Made by a program: the position numbers and the translations under genes. 6,975 nt of DNA from Clostridiales bacterium (lineage in GTDB: Bacteria; Bacillota; Clostridia; Lachnospirales; CAG-274). Shown here piece by piece: positions 1-6,471 of the stretch. The notes beneath the pieces are model-generated. The model did not search any database and had not been told where the DNA came from. It worked only from the letters and a program-made list of their open reading frames with translations. The first letter of the stretch is position 1, and each line of letters begins with the position of its first letter. The stretch lies in NCBI GenBank assembly GCA_021203425.1, contig JAJQBF010000093.1:1-6975 (forward strand), given 5' to 3'.

Positions 1-13
1 TATTCGGCTTCAT
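1..13 (-). CDS. Start of an unidentified leftward gene (partial)
   Basis: On the minus strand an ATG at 13-11 opens a frame reading M-K-P-N and then leaves the window. A good Shine-Dalgarno GGAGG (complement of 21-25) lies 7 bases before it, which is the only reason to call a gene. Four codons allow no statement of function. It points the same way as the TetR gene to its right but is separated from it by about 270 bases and a hairpin, so it is probably transcribed on its own. Confidence 0.45.
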
Positions 14-168
14 ATCAATTCCTCCATAAACATTTTATTTAAGGGTATTATTGCCATTTACACGGTTCAAAATTCGCCCTCTCCTTATATTAAAATTTTA
101 GTCTGTATTGTATAAAATATGCTTTTATAGAAAACCGCTTTAGTTAAAAACCACATAAGAACGATATG

Positions 169-207
169 AAAGGCTGCTGCAAAAATGTGTTTTCGGCAGC
201 AGTCTTT
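169..207 (-). terminator. Hairpin downstream of the TetR gene, probable terminator
   Basis: A 12-bp stem pairs 169-180 with 196-207, with one G-U pair and a GCTGCTGC/GCAGCAG core, closing a 15-base loop that can pair further through AAAA/TTTT. It lies about 80 bases past the TetR stop codon. The U-tract is weak on both strands, so the terminator call rests mainly on the stem and its position. Confidence 0.55.
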
Positions 208-284
208 CTTAGAACAATAAATAGTATGAAATATTTGCTAAATAGTGCAGCGAAAATAAACTTAAAAACTGACTAAAGCTGAAA

Positions 285-857
285 TTATACCATTCCGGAA
301 ACACCGGTACAAATTAGTGTAACTGTCGTTTCTGTTATTTCTTCAAGAGGTTCTTTCTTACCGCCGTAAAACCAATCTCTATAAAAGGCTATTACATTTC
401 GGTTTATAAACCTCAAAAGCATATTGCGAGATTCTTCACTAAGTGACATAATTTTAGAGGAATTTTCCCAGTATCGTTTTTTTGTTATTTGGCATATACC
501 GCTGTAGTCTATTCCGGTTACAGCAGGTCCGCAGCAAAAAACTTTTTCGTACGAACCTCCTTTGTTATGAAAAAACTGAAATTGTGCCCGGATAATTTTA
601 TCCAACTCATCGGGCATCTTGTAACTTTCTATATTTTGCAGACATACGGTTATTATTGTTTCCTGCTTTTCGATAAATAAATCATCTGTACACTCATAAT
701 AGCGGTAAAAGGTTTTTTTATTAATTCGTGCTCTTTCAGTAAGTTTCTTCACTGTTATTTTTCGATAGTCCATTTCAATCAGCATTTCCTCAAAGGCTTT
801 ATCAATTGCAGCAATTGTTTTTTGAACTCTCAAATCTTCCTTTCCCGTTAAAATCAA
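285..857 (-). CDS. TetR/AcrR-family transcriptional regulator
   Basis: A 190-aa one-domain-plus-HTH repressor of normal TetR size. The N-terminal DNA-binding domain spans about residues 9-56; the helix-turn-helix is the stretch around ITVKKLTERARINKKTFYRYY, where the T-F-Y-R-Y-Y recognition helix is typical. The C-terminal ligand/dimer half is divergent, ending in an aromatic segment with FYRDWFYGG and a GVSGM tail, as in TetR proteins of Firmicutes. The start is not an ATG: TTG at 857 follows AAAGGGGG at a suitable distance. A second TTG at 833 (codon 9), preceded by GGAAAGGA, is an equally plausible start and would still keep the whole HTH. It diverges from the reductase at 1039 across 181 bases with two inverted repeats, so it probably represses that gene and itself. 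The inducer is unknown. Confidence 0.9.
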   Translation of the reverse strand: MILTGKEDLRVQKTIAAIDKAFEEMLIEMDYRKITVKKLTERARINKKTFYRYYECTDDLFIEKQETIITVCLQNIESYKMPDELDKIIRAQFQFFHNKGGSYEKVFCCGPAVTGIDYSGICQITKKRYWENSSKIMSLSEESRNMLLRFINRNVIAFYRDWFYGGKKEPLEEITETTVTLICTGVSGMV

Positions 858-903
858 AACTCCTACCCCCTTTCAAACAAAATTAAGCAACTCGTTTTTT
901 CTC

Positions 904-923
904 GGAGTGACATATTCCACTCC
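904..923. promoter_or_regulatory. Inverted repeat GGAGTG-N8-CACTCC, candidate TetR operator
   Basis: Perfect 6-bp arms separated by 8 bases form a 20-bp dyad, a size usual for TetR operators. It lies between the TetR gene and the -35 box of the reductase promoter, where a bound dimer could block TetR transcription. No clear TetR promoter could be placed around it. Assignment to this repressor is inference. Confidence 0.4.
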
Positions 924-940
924 TCAAAAAGCAGTGACCA

Positions 941-969
941 TTGATTGTCTTTACTTTTACAATTATAAT
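941..969 (+). promoter_or_regulatory. Promoter of the RibD/DHFR-like reductase gene
   Basis: TTGATT (941-946) is separated by exactly 17 bases from a consensus TATAAT (964-969). Transcription would start near 976, giving a leader of about 60 bases before the ATG at 1039. The 8-bp-arm inverted repeat at 983-1004 sits just past the start point, where a repressor would block transcription. Confidence 0.75.
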
Positions 970-982
970 TCATATGAGGAGA

Positions 983-1004
983 ATAAGCAACCATAATTGC
1001 TTAT
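983..1004. promoter_or_regulatory. Inverted repeat ATAAGCAA-N6-TTGCTTAT, candidate operator
   Basis: Perfect 8-bp arms flank CCATAA, forming a 22-bp dyad about 10 to 30 bases downstream of the predicted transcription start of the reductase gene. A related half-site, TTAAGCAA, is found near 883-890, close to the TetR start. Position and symmetry make it the better of the two operator candidates in this gap. No terminator-type U-tract follows, so it is not a terminator. Confidence 0.5.
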
Positions 1005-1038
1005 CTATTTAAAATGAATTTTTTTTGAGGAGGTTACG

Positions 1039-1542
1039 ATGAAAATGAAAGTACAACTTGTAGCAAACTTGGCGGCAAACGGTCAGCTTATACTCGCCGA
1101 GCAATCCGCAGCATACGAAGCTCCTGCCGAGATTTCCTGTATGGGTATTGCCAAAGCTATGGAATGCGGCAATGTAGTTATGGGTACTGTAACTTATAAT
1201 ATGTTTGCGCCTATGATGAAAGAAATCTTTTCGAAATTGGAAGTTGTTGTGCTGACTTCCAAAGATGCAGGCGAAGATGTTTATTCCGCCGAAACTCCGG
1301 AGGAAACTGTCAGCTATCTCAAAAGTAAGGGCTTTGAAACAGCCTGTGTGTTAGGCGGAACCAAGACCTATAACGCTTTTATGGCTGCCGGACTTGCAGA
1401 TGAGCTTTTCTTTAATCTTTTCCCTGTGGTTATCGGCGGCGGAGGCAGCCTTGAAACCGCTCCCGGTAAAGTGTTAAATTATAAACTTGCCGAAACAAAG
1501 GCAAAGGGCGATGTTGCCGTTCTTCACTTTGTAAAGGCATAA
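1039..1542 (+). CDS. Dihydrofolate reductase family (RibD C-terminal-like) protein
   Basis: A 167-aa cytoplasmic protein of the RibD_C/DHFR-like fold, the usual length for stand-alone members. Visible family marks are an N-terminal strand (KVQLVANLAANG), the MGTVTY segment at residues 48-53 matching the MGRxTYE-type motif, the VLGGTKTYNAF nucleotide-binding segment at 104-114, and LADELFFNLFPVVIGGGGSL at 119-138, which corresponds to the family's L-x-D-E...P-V-x-x-G-x-G motif. Such proteins are NAD(P)H-dependent reductases; the substrate is not known here, and it should not be called a true folate enzyme or a riboflavin enzyme. The ATG follows a near-perfect GAGGAGGT. It is divergent from the TetR regulator, its probable repressor, which suggests induction by a small molecule. 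It is single-gene: a hairpin follows 22 bases after the stop. Confidence 0.9.
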   Translation: MKMKVQLVANLAANGQLILAEQSAAYEAPAEISCMGIAKAMECGNVVMGTVTYNMFAPMMKEIFSKLEVVVLTSKDAGEDVYSAETPEETVSYLKSKGFETACVLGGTKTYNAFMAAGLADELFFNLFPVVIGGGGSLETAPGKVLNYKLAETKAKGDVAVLHFVKA

Positions 1543-1564
1543 AATGCAAAATTAACTAAAATTA

Positions 1565-1593
1565 TGCCCTGCTGTTTCGGAAACGGCAGGGCA
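1565..1593. terminator. Strong hairpin between convergent units, bidirectional terminator
   Basis: A 13-bp stem (1565-1577 with 1581-1593; one G-U pair) closes a 3-base loop and contains TGCCCTG/CAGGGCA. On the plus strand it follows the reductase stop at 1542 and precedes AAATATTTT. On the minus strand it ends the metal-ATPase transcription unit and is followed by TAATTTTAGTTAATTTT. It serves converging genes, so two-way use is likely. Confidence 0.8.
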
Positions 1594-1615
1594 GCAAATA
1601 TTTTCACAATCAAAA

Positions 1616-1809
1616 TCAGTTTTTAACTGCTTTAATTCTGATTCTTACATAGTCTATGTACCAAACCCCCTGAGAATAAAGCAAAGATTTTAAAGTTTTT
1701 TCTGCTTCACCTATAATTTCCTGCCTTACTTCTTGAAAAATACACTCAAAGGATCACACATAAAATTTACGAAATTATCCTGAATTTTATAAAATTCGGA
1801 GTAAAAGCT
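1616..1809 (-). pseudogene. Coding-like remnant of an unrecognised gene, frameshifted
   Basis: Two open minus-strand stretches look like one protein. The first (1809-1726) reads 27 codons with FYKIQDNFVNFMCDPLSVFF and then meets TAA. The second (1753-1616) reads 45 codons including EVRQEIIGEAEKTLKSLLYS and ends VRIRIKAVKN before TGA. Restoring one T in the T5 run near 1735-1739 would join them into about 64 residues with a good amphipathic, protein-like pattern. No start codon with a ribosome binding site is seen, and TGA TAA lies in frame just upstream. It overlaps the last codons of the 58-aa gene in another frame. I do not recognise the family. The sequence may be the 3' part of a decayed third gene of the metal-ATPase operon; chance open frames remain possible. 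Confidence 0.4.
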
Positions 1810-1963
1810 TTATCAGCATTGCCACAAAGATAATGCCGCCGATAAGGCTGACAATAGTGTAAATTTTTCTTGATTCTGGGTCTTTTCGCTCTGTGATTAA
1901 ATAATACAGGCCGAAGGCTGTTATCATAGCCCCTATTATTATGCCTATAATACTGAAAATCAT
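1787..1963 (-). CDS. 58-aa two-helix membrane protein of the metal-ATPase operon
   Basis: An unrecognised small protein. The ATG at 1963 follows AGGAGG (complement of 1971-1976) with 7 bases of spacing, and the gene starts 19 bases past the ATPase stop, so the two are almost certainly co-transcribed and separately translated. Residues 2-22 (starting IFSIIGIIIGAM) form one hydrophobic helix; a charged turn, TERKDPESRK, follows; residues 34-55 (YTIVSLIGGIIFVAMLIKLL) form a second. The charged linker with both helices suggests a hairpin in the cytoplasmic membrane. It has no Cys or His cluster for metal binding. The link to the metal pump is by position only: it could be a small partner or stabiliser of the ATPase, or an unrelated protein. 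Confidence 0.75.
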   Translation of the reverse strand: MIFSIIGIIIGAMITAFGLYYLITERKDPESRKIYTIVSLIGGIIFVAMLIKLLLRIL

Positions 1964-1982
1964 TGTTTTACCTCCTATATTG

Positions 1983-3863
1983 TTATTTCTTTCGCCAGTT
2001 TAGAAGCAAAGCCGAGTTTATTATTACCAAAACAGAGCCGGAATTGTGAACCAATGCACCGGCAATGGGGTTCAGGGTTCCTATGATTGCAAGAATTATT
2101 GCAATGAAGTTCAAAGTCATTGAAAATGTCATATTTAATTTTATGGTTTTCATCATTCGCTTTGACAGGGCAATAAGGTGGGGCAGTTCCTTTACATCGT
2201 CATTTACCAAGGCAATATCAGCTGCATCAACGGCTATATCGCTGCCTACACCGCCCATTGCAATTCCCACGTTTGCCTTTTTCAAAGCCGGAGCGTCATT
2301 TACACCGTCGCCTATCATACAAACTTTTTCATTCCTTGTGCTGTAAAATTCAATTTGCTTCATTTTGTCCTCCGGCAGACAGTTTGAGTGAACCTCCTCA
2401 ATGTGAAGCTGTTCCGCTATGTAAGAAGCGGCTCTTTCGTTATCTCCTGTTAAAAGGACGGGCTGAACATTCAAGTTTTTAAGCGAATCAATCATATTAA
2501 TGCTTTCGGCTCTGAGGGTATCCGACAGAACAATATATCCGCTTAAACTTTGGTCAAGAGAAACATAAATTACCGTACAGCCTTTTGAAAGGTATTCTTC
2601 TGTTTCTGCAAGCACGAAATCCGACAGGCTTATATTTGCTTCTGTAAGCATTTCCATGTTTCCGGCAAGAACCGCTTTTCCCTGAACCTCTGCCTTTACT
2701 CCCCGACCCGGTATCATTTGAAAGTTATCACAGGGCAAAATAGGGGTATTATCGGTCTTTTTATAAGAACTGACAACCGCTTTTCCCAGAGGGTGTTCCG
2801 AAAGCTGTTCCGCAACGGCACAGACAGAGAATATTTCCTTATCGGAAAAATTTTCATCAAGGCTTGAAACTTTAATTACTTTAGGCTCACCGTTGGTCAA
2901 TGTGCCTGTTTTATCAAACATAATTTTTGATACCGCCGAAAGTCTTTCAAGGGCGTCTCCTTCCTTTACCAAAAAGCCGTGTTTCGTGGCGTTTCCTATT
3001 GCCGCCATAACAGCCGTAGGTGTGGCAAGCACAAGGGCACAGGGGCAGAACACAACAAGAATTGTAACTGCACGAATAATCTCGCCGCTTATAAGCCAAG
3101 TCAGAGTGGCGGCGGAAAGGGCAATAACAACAATCCACGTTGCCCATCTGTCGGCTATTCCCACGATTTCGGCTTTTCCGGCATCTGCCGACTGCACAAG
3201 CCTAATCATTCTCTGAATTGAACTATCCTCACCTGCTTTTGCTGCCTTCATATCAAAAGCACCGAACTGGTTGACTGTTCCGCTGAAAACCTCGTCACCG
3301 ACGGTTTTATCCACAGGCAGAGATTCACCTGTCATAATAGCCTGATTGACGGAGGTTTGTCCTGAAATGATTACACCGTCTGCAGGAACAGTTTCTCCCG
3401 GAAGAACTCTGAGAAGGTCATCTATGGCGACTTCTTCCGCTGAAATAATCTTTTCTTTGCCTTCCGTGATAACCCTTGCCGTTCTTGGCGACAGGTGAAC
3501 CAGCTTTTCTATTCCGGCTCTTGCTTTGGCAACAGTCAAGTCCTCAAGCAGACCGCCCAACTGCATAATAAAGGCAACCTCGCCTGCGGCAAAGTCCTCT
3601 CCGATACAGATTGATGCAATTAAGGCAATAGACACTAAAACATCTGCTTTGATGTCAAAAGAGGCTACAAGCCCTATAATCGCTTCCAAAATTATGGGAA
3701 CACCGCAGAGAATAACGGAAACCCACACAATATCGAATGGAAAAGGGTTCAGTCCCGTTAAGCTGAGTATAAGGGAAATACCCGAAATAACGAGGAGTGT
3801 AATATCCTTTTTTGTTCCGCCTTTCTCCAAAAGGGTTTCAAGTTTTTTCATTAATTCTTTCAT
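1983..3863 (-). CDS. P1B-type heavy-metal-translocating ATPase, no N-terminal metal-binding domain
   Basis: A complete 626-aa integral-membrane pump that uses ATP to move a transition metal, normally out of the cytoplasm. The parts in order: about four N-terminal helices (residues 20-107), actuator loop with TGES at 178-181, two helices at about 240-285 with the CPC metal site at 273-275 (VVFCPCALVLATPTAV), phosphorylation motif DKTGT at 317-321 (Asp317), the P1B HP dipeptide at 357-358, hinge GDGVND at 518-523, and two final helices (about 575-620). All catalytic residues are present. There is no CxxC HMA domain; the N-terminus is a short Lys-rich tail. The last helix carries HNSGS (606-610) and N616-S617, unlike the MxxSS of CopA copper pumps or the DxG of ZntA/CadA zinc-cadmium pumps, so the metal is left open. 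The ATG follows AAAGGAGG. Its promoter closely matches that of the feo operon. Confidence 0.95.
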   Translation of the reverse strand: MKELMKKLETLLEKGGTKKDITLLVISGISLILSLTGLNPFPFDIVWVSVILCGVPIILEAIIGLVASFDIKADVLVSIALIASICIGEDFAAGEVAFIMQLGGLLEDLTVAKARAGIEKLVHLSPRTARVITEGKEKIISAEEVAIDDLLRVLPGETVPADGVIISGQTSVNQAIMTGESLPVDKTVGDEVFSGTVNQFGAFDMKAAKAGEDSSIQRMIRLVQSADAGKAEIVGIADRWATWIVVIALSAATLTWLISGEIIRAVTILVVFCPCALVLATPTAVMAAIGNATKHGFLVKEGDALERLSAVSKIMFDKTGTLTNGEPKVIKVSSLDENFSDKEIFSVCAVAEQLSEHPLGKAVVSSYKKTDNTPILPCDNFQMIPGRGVKAEVQGKAVLAGNMEMLTEANISLSDFVLAETEEYLSKGCTVIYVSLDQSLSGYIVLSDTLRAESINMIDSLKNLNVQPVLLTGDNERAASYIAEQLHIEEVHSNCLPEDKMKQIEFYSTRNEKVCMIGDGVNDAPALKKANVGIAMGGVGSDIAVDAADIALVNDDVKELPHLIALSKRMMKTIKLNMTFSMTLNFIAIILAIIGTLNPIAGALVHNSGSVLVIINSALLLNWRKK

Positions 3864-3879
3864 TATCTACCTCCTTTAT

Positions 3880-3901
3880 ATACAAATAGGGGTATATGTA
3901 T
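3880..3901. promoter_or_regulatory. Downstream G4/C4-tract operator of the metal-ATPase operon
   Basis: On the plus strand an AGGGGT core is flanked by ATACA and TGTAT inverted arms, over 22 bp. It lies just after the predicted transcription start, ahead of the ribosome binding site. It matches the second site of the feo promoter (6716-6737) at 19 of 22 positions. A G/C tract with inverted A/T flanks resembles RcnR/CsoR-family operators. Confidence 0.65.
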
Positions 3902-3911
3902 TTATATAATT

Positions 3912-3940
3912 ATTATACATATGGGGGTATATGTTGTCAA
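3912..3940 (-). promoter_or_regulatory. Consensus promoter of the metal-ATPase operon with operator in the spacer
   Basis: On the minus strand a perfect TTGACA (3940-3935) and a perfect TATAAT (3917-3912) are 17 bases apart. The spacer is almost wholly taken up by an 18-bp dyad: ACATAT, GGGGGT core, ATATGT on the plus strand (3917-3934). A protein bound there would cover both polymerase contact elements, so repression is the expected mode. Such a strong promoter needs tight control. The 29-bp block is identical to that of the feo promoter at 27 positions. Confidence 0.85.
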
Positions 3941-3985
3941 GAGGGAAGTTGAAATGAGTTTTATGATTTTTGTATTATTAATAAG

Positions 3986-4017
3986 TCCCCGTATTTCAGT
4001 TACCTGACAATCGGGGA
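3986..4017 (-). terminator. Hairpin downstream of feoB, probable terminator
   Basis: An outer stem TCCCCG/CGGGGA (3986-3991 with 4012-4017) encloses an inner stem TCAG/CTGA (3996-3999 with 4004-4007) with a TTAC loop. It begins 29 bases past the original feoB stop at 4046 and precedes the ATPase promoter. The minus-strand tail CTTATTAATAAT is only moderately T-rich. It would insulate the ATPase promoter from feo transcription. Confidence 0.55.
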
Positions 4018-4045
4018 TTTATTATAAAAATTTTCTTATTGAAAT

Positions 4046-6179
4046 TTACGCTATCAGTGTTTTCTTGTCATTTACAGACCTATAACCCGGGCGGAACAGC
4101 ATAAAAAGAATAACTACAAGTAAAATAATTGCTGCAACAGTGCCTAATCCGAAGCCGTCCCCTGTAAGCAATGAGCCGAACTGGTAAATCAAAAGAGAAA
4201 CAACGTAAGCATATACACACTAATAAGCTATTGCAAAGGCTGCAAGCTTACCATTCTGCATTTCAACCCGGATGGTGTTTATAGCTGCAAAGCAGGGAGC
4301 ACACAAAAGATTAAATGCAAGGAAGGAATAACCCACAACTGCACTGTTTCCGAGAAGTGCGGCAATAGGAGCAAGACTTCCGCCTGTTTCAACAACATCT
4401 AAAGCATCGGACATAGCTGCAAACTGACCGAGTACACCTGCAACCTCTTCCTTTGCCGCAAGACCCAGTACAGAAGCAATAACTGCCTGCCACTTATCAA
4501 AACCGCAGGGCTTAAATATCCAAGCTACGGCATTTCCGATATAATAACATATACTGCTTTCCAAATCGTCAACCATTCCGAAAGCACCGTCAGCCCAACC
4601 GAAACTGGAAAGGAACCATACCAAAATAGCAGCCAGCATATAAACGGTTACGGCTCTCTTTGCAAAAGCTTTAAGTCTGTCCCATATGCTGTGCCATATA
4701 TTTTTAACAGTAGGGAAATGATAAGCAGGAAGTTCCATAACAAAAGGAGTAATATCGCCTGAAAACAATTTTGTCTTTTTTAACATAACACCTGTTATAA
4801 TTACGGATACAATTCCCAGCACATAACAGGAAAAGGCAACTAAGCCGTTATTTCCGAACAAAGCACCGGCAATACAGGCAATAAGCGGAAGTTTTGCTCC
4901 GCAGGGCATAAAAGTGACTGTCATTATTGTGAGCCGTCTGTCCTTTTCGTTTTCAATGGTTCGTGCCGTCATAATTCCCGGCAAACCGCAGCCTGTTCCT
5001 ATAAGCATAGGTATAAAGGACTTGCCTGACATACCGAATTTACGGAAAACTCTATCCATTACAAAGGCTATACGAGCCATATATCCGCAGTCTTCCAAAA
5101 TTGCAAGGAAGAAGAACAATATAAACATCTGAGGCATAAAACCAAGCATAGCACCCACGCCGCCTATAATACCTTCGCAGATTAAGCCCACAAGCCAATC
5201 GACAGTACCTATGTTCACAAGAAAGGCTTCAACGGGAGCCTGAATCCATTCGGCTACAAAGACATCATTTGTCCAGTCTGTAACCCATGTGCCTACGGTT
5301 GTTACCAATACATAATAAACAACAAACATAACAAGGGCAAAAATGGGCAAACCCAATATACGGTTTGTGACTATATGGTCAATGCGGTCAGACAGAGACA
5401 CTTTTTCCGAATTTTTCGTTCTTATTTTGTTTATAATACCTGTTATGTAGTCATATCTGGCACTCGTAATGTGGCTTTCCGTATCATCTTCAAGTACCTT
5501 TTCGGCTTCTTTTGCAATTTTTGATATTTCCGTATTGCCGTAAGGAATTTTAGGGTCATTTTCAAAAAGCTTTATTGAAAGATACCTTTTTTGTGCCTGC
5601 GGAACGTCCGAGGGAAGCAGACCGCTTATTTTTGAGAGCCAGCCTTCTGTTTGACTGTCAAAGGCTATACACGCAGGAATTTCACTTTTTTTTCGCTTCA
5701 CTTAAAGCAATTTGTATAACCTTGTCAATATTGCTTTCCTTTAATGCAGAGATTTCTATTACAGGACATTTCAATATTTTTGAAAGAACATCTGTATGTA
5801 TTACATCTCCGTTTTTCTTCACCAAGTCCATCATATTTAAGGCAATAACAACGGGAATACCAATTTCAAGAAGCTGTGTAGTCAAATAAAGATTTCTTTC
5901 AAGATTGGTAGCAGCTACAATATTTATAATTGCATCGGGTCTTTCTGATACCAAATATTCCCTTGCTACAACTTCCTCCTGTGAATATGGCGACAGTGAA
6001 TAAATTCACGGCAAGTCCATAATGCGGACATTTTTATCCTTTTTATATTTGCCTTCTTTCTTTTCAACAGTTACTCCGGGCCAGTTGCCAACAAATTGTG
6101 AAGCACCTGTCAAGGCATTAAACAGTGTGGTTTTTCCGCTGTTGGGATTGCCTGCCAATGCCAGTACATAATTTTTCAT
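4046..6179 (-). pseudogene. feoB: feoB, ferrous iron transporter, broken by three lesions
   Basis: FeoB imports Fe(II) across the cytoplasmic membrane through a GTPase-regulated permease. The repaired frame is about 710 residues, normal for the family. ATG at 6179 follows AGGAGG. G1 is GNPNSGKT (10-17); G4 is NMMD (115-118); a SAL G5-like segment is at 144-146; the permease half is well preserved, with EDCGYMARIAF and GTGCGLPGIMTAR blocks. Lesion 1: codon 58 is TGA (6008-6006) where the invariant Gly of the G3 motif DLPG belongs, before IYSLSPYS. Lesion 2: an A8 run (5686-5693) shifts the frame by one base near codon 163-165; seven A would join SEAKKK to SEIPACIAF. Lesion 3: TAG (4222-4220) at about codon 653, at a position usually Gln (CAG to TAG), after which 57 more FeoB-like codons run to TAA at 4046. 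The longest intact piece is the permease (GTG 5701 to 4220, 493 codons), which has no visible ribosome binding site. Loss of function is expected, unless these are sequence errors. Confidence 0.93.
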
Positions 6180-6194
6180 TTTGTTTTCCTCCTA

Positions 6195-6227
6195 TGCTGA
6201 AAATTGTTAGATAATGCTAACTCAGCA
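6195..6227 (-). promoter_or_regulatory. Intercistronic hairpin just before the feoB ribosome binding site
   Basis: Arms TGCTGA/TCAGCA (6222-6227 with 6195-6200) and GTTAG/CTAAC (6217-6221 with 6206-6210) give an 11-bp interrupted stem with a 5-base bulge and a 6-base loop. It ends directly before AGGAGG of feoB. It lacks a U-tract, so a role in mRNA stability or in setting feoA:feoB translation is likelier than termination. Confidence 0.4.
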
Positions 6228-6258
6228 CTTTGAATTAAGGCCGGCTTAACCGACCCTG

Positions 6259-6471
6259 CTAAACTTTTATATAAAATGCCGCCTCTTTGCTGAATGCGAT
6301 TCGCCGTCCTTTTATACAGACAATTACACTTCCGAAATATGAATTTAGTAAAAAGACTGTTGCTCCAGGACAAAGCCCCATACGCTTCATAGCTTTTCCC
6401 ATATCATCTTGACTTACATTCCACTTTATTGTATAATTCATTCCGGGTTGAGCCAGCGACAGTGCCGTCAT
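6259..6471 (-). CDS. feoA: FeoA-family protein
   Basis: A 70-aa SH3-like protein of the FeoA family, cytoplasmic partner of FeoB needed for full ferrous iron uptake. The family pattern is clear: LSLAQPG near the start, MKRMGLCPGATV in the middle (family: L-x-x-M-G-L-x-P-G-x-x-V), then GRRIAFSKEAAFYIKV, the closing strand. Start ATG at 6471 is chosen because GGGAGGA (around 6478-6484) stands at the right distance and the protein then has normal length. It overlaps the stop of the 63-aa gene by ATGA, so translation is coupled. A TTG at 6510 would add 13 residues rich in Cys (M-C-R-N-G-C and G-G-C), but has a poorer binding site. It ends with TAG, which here must act as a stop. With feoB broken, its partner is missing in this operon. 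Confidence 0.85.
   Translation of the reverse strand: MTALSLAQPGMNYTIKWNVSQDDMGKAMKRMGLCPGATVFLLNSYFGSVIVCIKGRRIAFSKEAAFYIKV

Noticed and set aside
41..50. AAGGGTATTA as a further metal operator before the left-edge gene
   Set aside because: It has only three G, no paired second site and no TTGACA/TATAAT around it.
489..680. Plus-strand frame inside the TetR gene
   Set aside because: It is opposite a protein with a clear TetR helix-turn-helix and has no binding site.
865..876. CTACCCCC stretch as a third copy of the C-tract operator
   Set aside because: It is the complement of the TetR ribosome binding region and has no inverted A/T flanks or matching promoter.
1646..1660. 15-base palindrome TACATAG-T-CTATGTA
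   Set aside because: It falls in the coding-like remnant at codons for Y-I-D-Y-V and has no promoter near it, so it is probably a result of codon choice.
2947..3221. Open frames opposite to or out of phase with the ATPase gene
   Set aside because: They lie inside a complete P-type ATPase with all its motifs, have low-complexity or Cys/Arg-rich products and no binding sites.
5682..5954. Treating the 90-codon and 493-codon pieces as two separate genes (split FeoB)
   Set aside because: The 90-codon piece lacks the G1 motif, which lies upstream of the TGA, and neither piece has a good start; the pieces are parts of one broken feoB.
6176..6373. 65-codon frame between feoA and feoB
   Set aside because: It overlaps feoA in another frame, crosses the intercistronic hairpin and shows no family features.
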